The position numbers were made by a program, and so were the translations under genes. A DNA stretch of 64,000 bases from JAIBJN01 sp963784175 (GTDB lineage Bacteria > Actinomycetota > Thermoleophilia > Gaiellales > Gaiellaceae). Below are positions 1 to 8,183 of this stretch, in pieces. Below the pieces are notes generated by a model that ran no database searches, was not told the origin of the DNA, and worked only from the letters and a program-made list of their open reading frames with translations. The stretch lies in contig CAWAQJ010000018.1 in the NCBI GenBank assembly GCA_963784175.1, positions 248,001-312,000 of the forward strand, read 5' to 3'. Within the stretch, counting starts at the first letter, position 1, and every line of letters starts with the position of its first letter.

Positions 1-1
1 G

Positions 2-478
2 CACACGTCCTCCGGCGAGGTTGTCGTCGGGGACGTGGACGAGCTCGTCTCCCGGCGCGACCGCCTCCTCGCACGCCAGATCGCGCTCTTTGGCGAGGGG
101 AACGGGCCTCCGGGCCTCTACGCGGGAGGACCGCGGCCGGAGCTTCTGGGCAAGCGCGTCGACAGCCTCACGGTCGCGGCGGGCGGCAGCCCGTCCTTCG
201 AGAGCTACGGATCGAGCACGTACGACCCCGACGCCCCCCTTGCGCCCGTGCGCGTCTACGGACGGATCGACGGCGCGCCCGGGAGCCACGACGTCGCCAT
301 CGCCGTCAACGGCACGATCGTCGCCGTCACCCGGAGCTTCGAGTACTCCGGCGAGACGCTGGTCTCGGCGGTGACGCCGGAGGACGCGTACCGGCCGGGC
401 GAGAACAGCGTGCGTGTCTACCTCGTCGAGGGCTCCACCTCTGACGCCCGTCTGCAGGAGCTCGCCCCGGGATCTTGA
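2..478 (+). CDS. C-terminal end of a sulfatase-like/LPG-synthase-like membrane hydrolase (partial)
   Basis: The frame is open from the window edge to a TGA at 476-478, so only the last 158 residues are visible. The fragment has a basic, Arg-rich stretch and then a segment (LFGEGNGPPGLYAGGPRPELLG) resembling the tail that follows the catalytic domain in some actinobacterial sulfatase-superfamily membrane proteins. The last ~80 residues look like a small beta-rich extracellular domain (GxxGxxDVAIAVNGTIVAV). No catalytic residues of the family lie in the visible part, so the assignment rests on tail similarity from memory and is tentative. A GTG at 35 is internal, not a start. Confidence 0.45.
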   Translation, partial: HTSSGEVVVGDVDELVSRRDRLLARQIALFGEGNGPPGLYAGGPRPELLGKRVDSLTVAAGGSPSFESYGSSTYDPDAPLAPVRVYGRIDGAPGSHDVAIAVNGTIVAVTRSFEYSGETLVSAVTPEDAYRPGENSVRVYLVEGSTSDARLQELAPGS

Positions 479-482
479 CTTT

Positions 483-520
483 CATCGCAGGAGTGCTATA
501 TCAATAGCAGGACTGCGATG
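483..520. promoter_or_regulatory. 38-bp interrupted palindrome over the XRE gene start
   Basis: CATCGCAG and CTGCGATG form perfect 8-bp outer arms, and TGCTAT and ATAGCA perfect 6-bp inner arms. They flank a 3-bp mismatch on each side and a 4-bp centre (500-503). The right outer arm ends exactly on the ATG (518-520) of the XRE regulator. This position is typical of an autoregulatory operator; binding by the XRE protein is inferred. Confidence 0.7.
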
Positions 521-835
521 AGTCGACCTTCCAAGGAAGAGCGCCACCACACCACCGAGCGGGCGATCGAACGCCTCCGTGAGCGGCTCGCGGGCGCGCA
601 GGACGGCTGGCTCTTCGCCCAGATCGCCGAGCAAGTCGTCCAGCGCCGCCGGGAGCTCGGGCTCTCGCAGGCCGAGCTCGCGCGCGTGTGCGGGACGACC
701 CAGTCGGCCATCGCGCGCCTCGAGTCCGGCGGACGGCCGCCGCGCATCGACACCCTCCTCAAGCTCGCGCACGCACTCGACTGCGATCTCCACATCGAGC
801 TCCGCCCGACCGACTCCTCCAGGAAGGCGCGATGA
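518..835 (+). CDS. XRE-family helix-turn-helix transcriptional regulator
   Basis: 105-residue protein. The N-terminal ~35 residues are charged and helical. A Cro/CI-type HTH_3 domain spans about residues 40-95: RRRELGLSQAELA, then GTTQSAIARLESG as recognition helix, then PRIDTLLKLAHALDCDL. It is the size of HigA-type antitoxins or small XRE repressors, but no toxin gene is adjacent because upstream is an unrelated hydrolase end. AGGA lies 5 nt before the ATG. A large palindrome overlaps the start codon, suggesting autoregulation. Its stop overlaps the start of the DUF2339 gene (ATGA), so the two are translationally coupled and the membrane protein may be its regulated target. Confidence 0.85.
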   Translation: MSRPSKEERHHTTERAIERLRERLAGAQDGWLFAQIAEQVVQRRRELGLSQAELARVCGTTQSAIARLESGGRPPRIDTLLKLAHALDCDLHIELRPTDSSRKAR

Positions 836-3807
836 GCGGCAAGGTCATCGCCGGCAGCCTCCTCGTGGTGATCATCGTGGCCGCCGCCTCACCGGTCGTC
901 GGCCTGCTCGCGTTCGGCGCCCTCCTGCTCGCGATCTTCATCCAGCCGCAGCGTCCGGCGCCCTCCGGAACGGACGACACGGGTGACGAAGAGCCTGGAC
1001 GCGTCGGAGACCTGGAGCGGCGCCTCCTCACACTCGAGGCCGAGGTTTCGCGGCTCCGGTCGATCGTCGCGGGCGCGGCCTCGGTCGGCGTGCCCACCCG
1101 CCCGCAGCCCTCGATGCCCGCTCCGGCGCCGGCGGCGCCCGCCCCCGCTCCGCAGCAGGCCGCGCCGAAGCCTTCTCCCTCCCGCCCGGTGAAGCCGCCG
1201 CGACCGGCCCGCCCTCCGCGCCCCCGGCGCGAGATCGACCTCTCCAAGCTCGCCGGCGCCCTCGGGCTCGCCTGGGCGGGCGCGATCGTAACCGTCCTCG
1301 GGATCGTCTTCTTCTTCGTGCTCGCCGTGAACCGCGGCTGGATCAGCCCCGAGCTGCGCCTCGGCTTCGGCGCCGCGGCCTCGCTCGCCGTCTTCGCGGG
1401 GGGCTTCTGGCTCAGGCGCCGCTTCGGGACGACGTATGCGGCGCTCGCCGCCGTCGGCGCAGGCATCGCGGGCGGCTTCGCCACGCTCCTCGCAGCCTCG
1501 GCGCTCTACGGGTTCATCTCCGACCCGTGGGCGCTGGTCGCCGCAGCAGGCATCGCTGCAGGCGCCACCGCGGTTGCCCTCGCCTGGCGCGCCGAGCTCG
1601 TGGCCGCCCTCGGGCTCGTCGGCGCCATGCTCATCCCACTTATGACGCTCGTCGAGGACGAGGAGCTGACCCTCCTCGGGACGAGCTTCGTCGCCGTCCT
1701 GCTCGCCGCCACCGCCGTGGTCGCGCTCCGCCAGGGCTGGCGCCGCCTCCTGATCGCCGCGCTGATCGCTGCGATTCCCCAGAGCATCGGCCTCGTCGCC
1801 CAGAGCGAGCCCATGGACTGGCCTGTGGTCTGGCTCACGGCGGTCTTCTGGGGCCTGCTCGTCGCGGTCGCGATCGCCGTCCAGCTCGGCAAGGCCGACC
1901 GCCGGATCGAGTCTTTCGCCGCCACGCTCCTCCTCGTCTCGGCCGCGCTGGCCGCGGCCTCCTCGGCGCACCTCTTCGACGGCAAGGTCGGAGGCGTGAG
2001 CCGCGAGGGGATCGCCCTCGGAGCGATCGCCCTCGCCTACCTCGTGCTCGGCGCCGTGTTCTTCCACCGCATCCGCGACTTCTCGAGCCTGTTCTGGGCC
2101 GTCGGCCTCACCGTCGGCGCGGTCGCCGGGGCCGAGCTGCTCAGCGGAGCATGGCTCGCGATCGCCTGGGCCGGCGAGGCCGCGATCCTCGCGTGGCTCG
2201 CCCACAGGATCCAGGAGCGCCGGTTCCAGCTCGCCTCGCTGGGATATCTCTTCCTGTCACTCGCGTACACCTTCGGCTACGACGCGCCGCCGAGCGAGCT
2301 GTTCGACACGGCTGTCCACCCTGCCGCCGGTGTCGCGAGTGTGCTGGCGTCGGCGGTCGGCGCAGGACTCGTCGCGTGGTTCTTCGCACGGCCCCTCGAG
2401 CGAACCAGGGACGAGGGCCCGCTGGCGAGCTTCGTGAGCGACATCGTCGACGGCATCCAGGCCGCCCGAGTCGTCTTCTGGTGGGTGGCAGGCCTGCTCG
2501 TGACCTACGCCGCGTCGCTCGGAGTTCTCGAGTTCTGGGTGTGGGTCTCTGACGACCAGACGGCGGGCTTCGAGCGAGGACAGGTCGCTCTGAGCGCCTT
2601 CTGGGCGATGCTCGGGCTCGCGCTCGTCGAGACGGGAGGCCGACTGCGGCGGCTCGACCTCTCCGTGGCGGGAATGACGGTGGCCGGGGTCGCGGTGCTG
2701 AAGACGGCGACGTTCGACGCCGACGAGCTCATCGTCAACCGCTGGGCCGTCGCCTTCCTGCTTGTCGGAGCCGCGACGCTGTTCGCAGGCTTCGAGTATC
2801 AGCGCCTCGACGTCGGCCGCTGGAAGTACCTCCGCCTCGAGACGGTGGCCGCCGCCCTGGCAGTTGCCGTCATGGGCTTCGTGGCAGTGCTCAGCCTTGG
2901 CTCGGGCTCCTGGCATGGCATCGACGTGGAAGGCGGCAGCCTCGTCCTCATGGCGTTCCTCTACGCAGGCCTCGCCGCCTCGGTCTTCCGTGTGCCCCGC
3001 CTCCGCGACCTCTCGACGCTCAACTGGGCCATCGCCCTGACGATCGCCGCGGCGGCATTGTTCCTCCTGCTGGAAGGCGTCTGGCTCGTCCTCGCGCTCA
3101 CGCTCGCCTCGGCCGCTCTCTCGCTGCTGGCGCTCGCCGCGCGCGAGATCCGCTTCCAGGCGGCCTCCGCGCTCTTCCTCCTCGTCGGCGCCGGGTACAC
3201 GCTCGTCCTCGAGGCGCCGCCGCGCGACTTCGTCGTCGCCGCCGAGCACCCGGGGAACGGCATCCCGAGCCTCGTCCTCGTCGTCCTCGCAGCGATCGCG
3301 TTCGGCCTCTGTGCCCGCCACGAGCTGCCCGCCGAGCGCGCGGAGTTCTCGTGGAGCGAGACGATCACGCTCGACGGGCTTCTCGGCGCCCTCCGGTCGT
3401 GGCAGTCGTCGTACCGCGCTATCGCGTTCGGCGCCGCCGGGATCCTGAGCCTCTACGCGCTCTCGCTCGGTGTCCTCGAGCTCGCCGAGCTCGTCTCGCA
3501 GGCGTCGATCACGACGGACTTCCAGCGAGGCCACACCGCCGTCAGCGCAGTCTGGGGCGCGATCGGGCTCGGCCTCCTCACCCTGGGCCTCGTCCGCCGC
3601 TCGCGGGCCATCCGGCTCGCCGGCTTCGGGCTCTTCGGGATCAGCCTCGCCAAGCTCTTCCTCTACGACCTCGCGTACCTCAGCTCGCTGGCGCGGTCGC
3701 TCTCGTTCCTCGCGGTCGGAGCGCTGCTCCTCATGGGCGGCTTCTTCTACCAGCGCCTGAGCGACCACCTCGCCTCCCCCGGCCCGCCCGGGCCACGCGC
3801 GGCGTAA
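832..3807 (+). CDS. DUF2339 polytopic membrane protein
   Basis: 991-residue protein. It begins with one hydrophobic helix (residues 3-30), then a charged segment with a short coiled coil (LERRLLTLEAEVSRLRS), then a Pro/Ala/Lys-rich linker to about residue 135. After that come some two dozen hydrophobic helices to the C-terminus. This is the layout of the DUF2339 predicted membrane protein family. Two long internal segments look alike (both carry FxRGQ/FQRGH followed by SAxWxxxGLxLLxxGxxxR), suggesting internal duplication. Function is unknown. The ATG at 832 overlaps the XRE stop by 4 nt and replaces a longer possible start inside the upstream gene. Confidence 0.85.
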   Translation: MSGKVIAGSLLVVIIVAAASPVVGLLAFGALLLAIFIQPQRPAPSGTDDTGDEEPGRVGDLERRLLTLEAEVSRLRSIVAGAASVGVPTRPQPSMPAPAPAAPAPAPQQAAPKPSPSRPVKPPRPARPPRPRREIDLSKLAGALGLAWAGAIVTVLGIVFFFVLAVNRGWISPELRLGFGAAASLAVFAGGFWLRRRFGTTYAALAAVGAGIAGGFATLLAASALYGFISDPWALVAAAGIAAGATAVALAWRAELVAALGLVGAMLIPLMTLVEDEELTLLGTSFVAVLLAATAVVALRQGWRRLLIAALIAAIPQSIGLVAQSEPMDWPVVWLTAVFWGLLVAVAIAVQLGKADRRIESFAATLLLVSAALAAASSAHLFDGKVGGVSREGIALGAIALAYLVLGAVFFHRIRDFSSLFWAVGLTVGAVAGAELLSGAWLAIAWAGEAAILAWLAHRIQERRFQLASLGYLFLSLAYTFGYDAPPSELFDTAVHPAAGVASVLASAVGAGLVAWFFARPLERTRDEGPLASFVSDIVDGIQAARVVFWWVAGLLVTYAASLGVLEFWVWVSDDQTAGFERGQVALSAFWAMLGLALVETGGRLRRLDLSVAGMTVAGVAVLKTATFDADELIVNRWAVAFLLVGAATLFAGFEYQRLDVGRWKYLRLETVAAALAVAVMGFVAVLSLGSGSWHGIDVEGGSLVLMAFLYAGLAASVFRVPRLRDLSTLNWAIALTIAAAALFLLLEGVWLVLALTLASAALSLLALAAREIRFQAASALFLLVGAGYTLVLEAPPRDFVVAAEHPGNGIPSLVLVVLAAIAFGLCARHELPAERAEFSWSETITLDGLLGALRSWQSSYRAIAFGAAGILSLYALSLGVLELAELVSQASITTDFQRGHTAVSAVWGAIGLGLLTLGLVRRSRAIRLAGFGLFGISLAKLFLYDLAYLSSLARSLSFLAVGALLLMGGFFYQRLSDHLASPGPPGPRAA

Positions 3808-3840
3808 CAGCCGATCCGCTCGGCCGACCAGGGCCGGCGC

Positions 3841-3846
3841 TATCGT
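3841..3846 (+). promoter_or_regulatory. -10 box, leaderless start
   Basis: TATCGT lies 6 nt before the GTG at 3853 with no Shine-Dalgarno between, as expected for a leaderless transcript. Confidence 0.5.
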
Positions 3847-3852
3847 CAACTC

Positions 3853-4875
3853 GTGGACGACGTACGCGCGTTCCTCGACGCTTCCGAGGCGTTCTTCAAG
3901 GCCTTCGCCGCCGTGGCGTGGGGCGCGCTCGCGCTCGCCGTCATCTTTCAGGTGCTCCGCCTGACGCTGCGCGTCCGGGCGTGGCAGAACATCCTCCACG
4001 CGGCCTATCCGGGGACCAAGATCCCCTTTCGAGCCGTCTTCGGCTCCTACCTCGCGGGCGTCGGCGTCAACGCGATCGTCCCGGCGCGCGGCGGCGACGT
4101 CGTCAAGCTGTACCTGATCAAGCACCGCGTCGACGGCTCCACGTACCCGACGCTCGCATCGAGCCTCGTCGTGGAGACGCTCTTCGACTTCGTCGTCGCG
4201 TCGGTGCTCTTCCTCGTGGCGATCCAGATGGGGATCCTGCCCGGCATTCCCGATCTCCCCGACCTCCGCGCATTCGACTGGAGCTTCGTCGTCGAGCACC
4301 CGCGGTTCGCCTTCTTCTTCGGGAGCATCCTCCTCGGCGGGCTCATCATCCTCATCGCCTGGGCGACGCGGCACGTGAAGAACTTCAAGGAGAAGGTCGC
4401 TCTCGGCTTCGCGATCCTCCGCGACAAGCGGATGTACCTGCGCGAGGTCGTGTCCTGGCAGGCGGCGAGCTGGGTCGCCCGTATCGCCTCGACGTTCTTC
4501 TTCCTGCGCGCGTTCCACGTCGACGCGACCGCCGAGACGACGCTCGCCGTGCTGGTCGTCGGCGGTCTCTCCACGATGCTGCCGTTCACTCCGGGCGGCG
4601 CCGGCACGCAGCAGGCGATCCTGGTCTTCGCACTCTCGGGAGCGGCCTCGTCTGCTGCGATCCTCGCGTTCAGCTTCGGTCAGCAGCTCGTGACCACGGT
4701 CGTGAACGTCGCGATCGGGTTCGCCTGCATCCTGCTCATGATGGGAACGCTGCGCTGGCGCGGCCACGTGCGCGGCGTCGAGGACGAGGTCAGGGGCTCG
4801 GCGGCGGACCCGGCGGAGGGGGAGGCGACCCTCCCGCAAGCCGGTGCACGGTCCCGATCAGCTCCTCGAGCGTGA
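3853..4875 (+). CDS. Lysylphosphatidylglycerol synthase TM region/UPF0104 flippase-like membrane protein
   Basis: 340-residue integral membrane protein of the AglD/MprF flippase-domain family. It has hydrophobic helices throughout and the family motifs RVRAWQNIL, then SYLAGVGVNAIVPARGGDVVKLYLIKH (about residues 63-88), and the late PFTPGGAGTQQ (about 248-258). Members move or modify lipid-linked substrates at the inner membrane; the substrate here cannot be told. The GTG start has a TATCGT -10 box 6 nt upstream. The last 86 bp overlap the 3' end of the convergent receiver gene, and the ~30-residue charged C-terminal tail is encoded there. Confidence 0.8.
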   Translation: MDDVRAFLDASEAFFKAFAAVAWGALALAVIFQVLRLTLRVRAWQNILHAAYPGTKIPFRAVFGSYLAGVGVNAIVPARGGDVVKLYLIKHRVDGSTYPTLASSLVVETLFDFVVASVLFLVAIQMGILPGIPDLPDLRAFDWSFVVEHPRFAFFFGSILLGGLIILIAWATRHVKNFKEKVALGFAILRDKRMYLREVVSWQAASWVARIASTFFFLRAFHVDATAETTLAVLVVGGLSTMLPFTPGGAGTQQAILVFALSGAASSAAILAFSFGQQLVTTVVNVAIGFACILLMMGTLRWRGHVRGVEDEVRGSAADPAEGEATLPQAGARSRSAPRA

Positions 4876-5191
4876 AGGGCTTGCGAATTGCCGCATCGGA
4901 GACGGCCGCGGAGCGCTCGCTGAAGTCGACGCTGCCCGAGAGGAAGGCGATCGGCACATCGGGACGGCTCGCGCGCACCGCTCGGGCGACCTCGATGCCG
5001 TCCTCGCGCCCGAGGTGGATGTCGAGGAGCACGAGCGCGACCTCCTCCTCCTCGGCGATGCGTGAGATCTCTGCCAGCCCTGTGGCCTCGCGCACGCGGT
5101 AGCCCTCCAACTCGAGATTCACCCGGCAGAGGAGGCGTATCGAAGCATCGTCGTCGGCGACGATGACCAGCCGCTCGGCCCGGCCGTCCAT
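4790..5191 (-). CDS. Single-domain response regulator (CheY-like receiver)
   Basis: 133-residue receiver with all catalytic residues: acidic pair D13/D14 (VADDD), phospho-acceptor D57 (LVLLDIH), S85 (FLSGS) and K104 (IRKPF). No output domain follows; the C-terminus is a Pro/Gly-rich tail. It presumably passes a phosphoryl signal by protein contact. No histidine kinase is nearby, so it is an orphan. Its start has a TAGACT box 8 nt upstream, facing the divergent gene at 5226. The tail is encoded opposite the end of the flippase-like gene (86-bp convergent overlap). Confidence 0.88.
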   Translation of the reverse strand: MDGRAERLVIVADDDASIRLLCRVNLELEGYRVREATGLAEISRIAEEEEVALVLLDIHLGREDGIEVARAVRASRPDVPIAFLSGSVDFSERSAAVSDAAIRKPFTLEELIGTVHRLAGGSPPPPPGPPPSP

Positions 5192-5199
5192 CGACGCCG

Positions 5200-5205
5200 A
5201 GTCTA
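5200..5205 (-). promoter_or_regulatory. -10 box, leaderless start of receiver gene
   Basis: On the minus strand TAGACT stands 8 nt before the ATG at 5191, with no Shine-Dalgarno. Confidence 0.5.
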
Positions 5206-5211
5206 TCCGCG

Positions 5212-5217
5212 TATGAT
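5212..5217 (+). promoter_or_regulatory. -10 box, leaderless start
   Basis: TATGAT stands 8 nt before the ATG at 5226. It is back to back with the divergent receiver promoter, only 6 bp apart. Confidence 0.55.
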
Positions 5218-5225
5218 GGCCCTGG

Positions 5226-5825
5226 ATGGAGCGGACGGTTCGTAGGGGTGAGCCGAGAGGCTACGCGGTGGCCGTCTCACACCTCTGGGAGCACGTCGGT
5301 GTTGCCCTCGTGCGCCTGGAGCGAGTCGCGGAGTCGCCTGCCGACGCCGTGACTGACGACTTCGTCGACGAGCTGCCCCAGCTCCAGTACAGCCTCCACG
5401 CTGCCGCCGAGCTCGCGGTCGGCATCGACCCGCCTCGCGGGGCCGAGTCCCTGCACGCCGAGCTCGTCGCAGCCCTGGGGGAGGCACGGGACGTGACCGC
5501 CGAGGTCGCCGGCGCACTCGAGCTGGGCGACGTCGACCTGGTCGACCCCCTGCTCCCCGAGTGGCGCGGCGCGCTCTTCCGCGTTCGCCTGGCGCGGCTG
5601 CGCGCCCTGGAGCGGACTGCCGTCACGATCCACTCGGACGGGGACGCCGAGCCGAATCCGCCCCGCCGCCCTCGTGAGCGTCCGTCGCTCTCCGCGATCA
5701 TCGCCACGGGGCTCGTGATCGGCGGCGCCTTCCTCTTCACCGCGGGTGCCGTGCTCGCGGCGTGGCCCGTGTGGGCAGCCGGCCTGGCGCTCTTCGCCGG
5801 CGGCTTCGTCCTCTACCGGCCCTAG
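5226..5825 (+). CDS. Conserved-type hypothetical protein with two C-terminal membrane helices
   Basis: 199 residues, not recognised. Residues ~15-130 are hydrophilic and predicted mostly helical (LWEHVGVALVRLERVAES, LQYSLHAAAELAVG). A Pro/Arg linker follows, then two adjacent hydrophobic helices (about 152-174 and 176-195) ending in LYRP, so the soluble part is anchored by a C-terminal hairpin. The ATG is supported by a TATGAT box 8 nt upstream. It diverges from the receiver gene and converges on gltX with a 2-bp gap. Confidence 0.65.
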   Translation: MERTVRRGEPRGYAVAVSHLWEHVGVALVRLERVAESPADAVTDDFVDELPQLQYSLHAAAELAVGIDPPRGAESLHAELVAALGEARDVTAEVAGALELGDVDLVDPLLPEWRGALFRVRLARLRALERTAVTIHSDGDAEPNPPRRPRERPSLSAIIATGLVIGGAFLFTAGAVLAAWPVWAAGLALFAGGFVLYRP

Positions 5826-5827
5826 AC

Positions 5828-7090
5828 CTAGCGGACGGCGAGCGCGGCGTCGAGCCGCGCCAGCGACTCGTCCCGCCCGAGCAGCTCGAGGCTCTCGAAG
5901 AGCCCGGGCGAGATCCTGGAGCCCGTGACTGCCGCCCTGATGGGGCCGAACGCCTCGCGCGGTTTCTTGCCGATCCGCTCCGCGAGCCCGCGCAGCGCGG
6001 CCTCGATCGGCTCCGCCGCGAACGGGTCGACGCCCGCGAGCGTCTCGCGCGCCTCGGCGAGCACGGGCCCCGAGCCGTCGAGGAGCTCCGCCGGGGCCTC
6101 GCGGCGCTCGAAGAGGAAGCCGGCGAACGCCGGGTACTCCTCGAGCCGGGCGATCTTCTCCTGCACGAGCGGCGCGGACGCCCGGACCGTCTGCTCGTCG
6201 CCTTCGAAGCCGATCTCGCCGAGGTAGGCGACGAGCGCATCGGCGTAGGCGCCGGGTGCCAGCTCCCGCAGGTAGACGCCGTTCATCCAGTCGAGCTTGT
6301 CGTAGTCGAACGTCGCCGGGCTCGAGCCAACCCGCTCGAGGCCGAAGCGCTCGACGAGCTCGTCGCGGGACATGATCGTCGTCTTGTCGTCGTAGCTCCA
6401 GCCGAGCAGTGCGAGGTAGTTCATGAGCGCGGGCGCGACGTAGCCGCGCTCGCGGAACTCCTCCACCGAGACCGCGCCGTGGCGCTTGGACAGCTTCTTG
6501 CCGTCGGTACCCATCACGTTCGGGACGTGGGCGTAGACCGGCAGCGGGCGGCCGAGCGCCTCGAGGATGCGGATCTGCTTCGGCGTGTTGGGGACGTGGT
6601 CCTCGCCGCGGATCACGTGCGTGATCGCCGAGTCGGCGTCGTCGACGGCGGCTGCAAGGTTGTAGGTCGGGCGCCCGTCCGAGCGCAGCAGCACGAGATC
6701 CTCGAGCTTCTCGTTCGGATAGTCGATCCGCCCCTTGATCGCGTCCTCCCACACCGTCGTGCCCTCGTCGGGCATGCGGAAGCGGATCGCTCCGTCGTCC
6801 TCGTAGGCATGGCCGGCCTCGAGGAGCAGCCGCGCGGCGGCCTGGTGCCGCTCGAGCCCGTCGAGCTGGAACGCGAGCTCGCCGTCCCAGTCGAGGCCGA
6901 GCCAGCGGAGCGAGCGCTGAATCTGCTCCACGGACTCCTCCACCTCGCGGCTCGTGTCCGTGTTCTCGATCCGCAGGAGGAACTCGCCGCCCTCGCGGCG
7001 GGCGAAAAGCCAGTTGAAGAGCGCCGTGCGGACGCCTCCGATGTGGAGGAAGCCGGTCGGGCTCGGGGCGAAGCGCACGCGTGTGGACAC
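5828..7090 (-). CDS. gltX: Glutamyl-tRNA synthetase
   Basis: Class I aminoacyl-tRNA synthetase charging tRNA-Glu in the cytoplasm. The HIGH signature is HIGG (residues 16-19) after RVRFAPSPTG. RPTYNLAAAVDDADSAITHV and IRGEDHVPNTPKQ follow, and KMSKS appears as KLSKR (198-202). The C-terminal anticodon-binding part ends with the usual AAVTGSRISPGLFESLELLG. It is 420 residues, shorter than the common ~470-490. The GTG at 7090 is preferred over the in-frame start at 7153 because TATCGT lies 7 nt before it and conserved sequence begins at the second codon. Whether it also mischarges tRNA-Gln cannot be judged here. Confidence 0.93.
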   Translation of the reverse strand: MSTRVRFAPSPTGFLHIGGVRTALFNWLFARREGGEFLLRIENTDTSREVEESVEQIQRSLRWLGLDWDGELAFQLDGLERHQAAARLLLEAGHAYEDDGAIRFRMPDEGTTVWEDAIKGRIDYPNEKLEDLVLLRSDGRPTYNLAAAVDDADSAITHVIRGEDHVPNTPKQIRILEALGRPLPVYAHVPNVMGTDGKKLSKRHGAVSVEEFRERGYVAPALMNYLALLGWSYDDKTTIMSRDELVERFGLERVGSSPATFDYDKLDWMNGVYLRELAPGAYADALVAYLGEIGFEGDEQTVRASAPLVQEKIARLEEYPAFAGFLFERREAPAELLDGSGPVLAEARETLAGVDPFAAEPIEAALRGLAERIGKKPREAFGPIRAAVTGSRISPGLFESLELLGRDESLARLDAALAVR

Positions 7091-7097
7091 GCGCCCT

Positions 7098-7103
7098 ACG
7101 ATA
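7098..7103 (-). promoter_or_regulatory. -10 box, leaderless gltX start
   Basis: TATCGT on the minus strand, 7 nt before the GTG of gltX; no Shine-Dalgarno. Confidence 0.55.
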
Positions 7104-7140
7104 GCCTCGGCGGCACGGACTCTTCCGGGCGAGGATCGGG

Positions 7141-8160
7141 ATGCTTCGAGCACTGACCCTGACGGCCGTCGTATTTGCCGCGCTCCCCGGCGGCGCCATG
7201 GGCGCCTCGGCGTTTCTCACCAACCAGAACGGCACGCCGTGCAACACGCCTGCGGACGACTGCCTGCTCGTCTACGGCGCCGACCCGGGCGAGACCAACG
7301 ACATCCAGGCGACGAAAATCGGCGACACCGTGACGATCGTCGACACGGGCGCAACGATCACGGCGGAGTCGGGGTGCACGAGCGTCAGCCCGCAGGAGGT
7401 CACGTGCGGCTCGGCCGCGGCCGTGTTCCTCGGTCTCGGCGACCTCGACGACACGGTTCTGATCTCGAGCGGCACGAACTGGATCGTCCGGGGCGACGCG
7501 GGGAACGACCAGATCACGCTCTGCATGGTCTGTCGGGCGTTCTCGCTCTCCGGAGGGCTCGGGGACGACACGATCCGCGGCGGGAACGGCGAAGACTCGC
7601 TCATGGGCGGTGCGGGGAACGACACGCTCGTCAGCGGCATCGGGCGGGACGAAATCTCCCCGGGCGAGGGGAACGACGCAGTCGCCGGCGGGTCCGGGCG
7701 GGATACGGTGAGCTACGAGGGCTTCACGAACCACGCCGTCGTCGCCGATCTTCGCACCGGCACCGTGACCGGGCCGGGGACCGACAGCCTCGAGGGCATC
7801 GAGGACTTCGTCGGGACGCGGTTCGACGACCGCATCATCGGGAACAGCGGGGCGAACGTCCTGGCCGGTCTCGGCGGCGACGACCTGCTGGTGGGCAAAG
7901 CCGGCGTCGACCTGCTCGTCGGCGGCCCGCACGACGACCGCCTCTTCGGCGAGGCAGACTCGGACAGGCTCCGTGGCGAGGGCGGCGCCGACCTGCTCGT
8001 CGGCGGCCCGGATCCCGACACCCTCTTCGCGGGCCCGGGCACGGACACGCTGCTCGCCCGCGACAGCGTGCGCGACCTCCTGCGCGGCCAGCGAGGCGTC
8101 GACCGGGCCCACGTCGATGCCGGGCTCGACCGGGCGCTGGAGATCGAGCTCTTCTTCTAA
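7141..8160 (+). CDS. Secreted calcium-binding (RTX/hemolysin-type) repeat protein
   Basis: 339 residues with an N-terminal signal peptide (residues 1-22, LRALTLTAVVFAALPGGAMGA). The mature part carries many GGxGxDxL-type nonapeptides (GGLGDDTIRGGNGEDSLMGGAG, GLGGDDLLVGKAGVDLLVGG) from about residue 135 to 320, which fold as Ca-binding beta-rolls. Four Cys sit in the first 135 residues, suggesting disulfides. There is no protease, lipase or adhesin domain, so its role is probably structural or as an extracellular Ca-binding surface protein. Such repeats normally signal type I secretion in Gram-negatives; here the signal peptide indicates Sec export. GAGGA precedes the ATG. Confidence 0.82.
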   Translation: MLRALTLTAVVFAALPGGAMGASAFLTNQNGTPCNTPADDCLLVYGADPGETNDIQATKIGDTVTIVDTGATITAESGCTSVSPQEVTCGSAAAVFLGLGDLDDTVLISSGTNWIVRGDAGNDQITLCMVCRAFSLSGGLGDDTIRGGNGEDSLMGGAGNDTLVSGIGRDEISPGEGNDAVAGGSGRDTVSYEGFTNHAVVADLRTGTVTGPGTDSLEGIEDFVGTRFDDRIIGNSGANVLAGLGGDDLLVGKAGVDLLVGGPHDDRLFGEADSDRLRGEGGADLLVGGPDPDTLFAGPGTDTLLARDSVRDLLRGQRGVDRAHVDAGLDRALEIELFF

Positions 8161-8171
8161 CCCGGCGCCTT

Positions 8172-8177
8172 TACGAT
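8172..8177 (+). promoter_or_regulatory. -10 box, leaderless nfo start
   Basis: TACGAT ends 6 nt before the ATG at 8184; no Shine-Dalgarno. Confidence 0.5.
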
Positions 8178-8183
8178 GGCCGG

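Noticed and set aside
688..831. Earlier start for the DUF2339 protein
   Set aside because: It would lie inside the XRE gene in another frame and give a basic, low-complexity leader. The ATG at 832 overlaps the XRE stop and starts a membrane helix.
2257..4839. 860-codon open frame on the minus strand
   Set aside because: Antisense to the DUF2339 and flippase-like genes. Composition is Glu/Arg/Asp-rich, typical of the shadow frame of GC-rich hydrophobic coding DNA, with no recognisable domain.
3351..5102. 583-codon plus-strand frame overlapping three genes
   Set aside because: Arg/Pro/Ala low-complexity text in the +1 frame of better-supported genes; it spans two unrelated genes on opposite strands.
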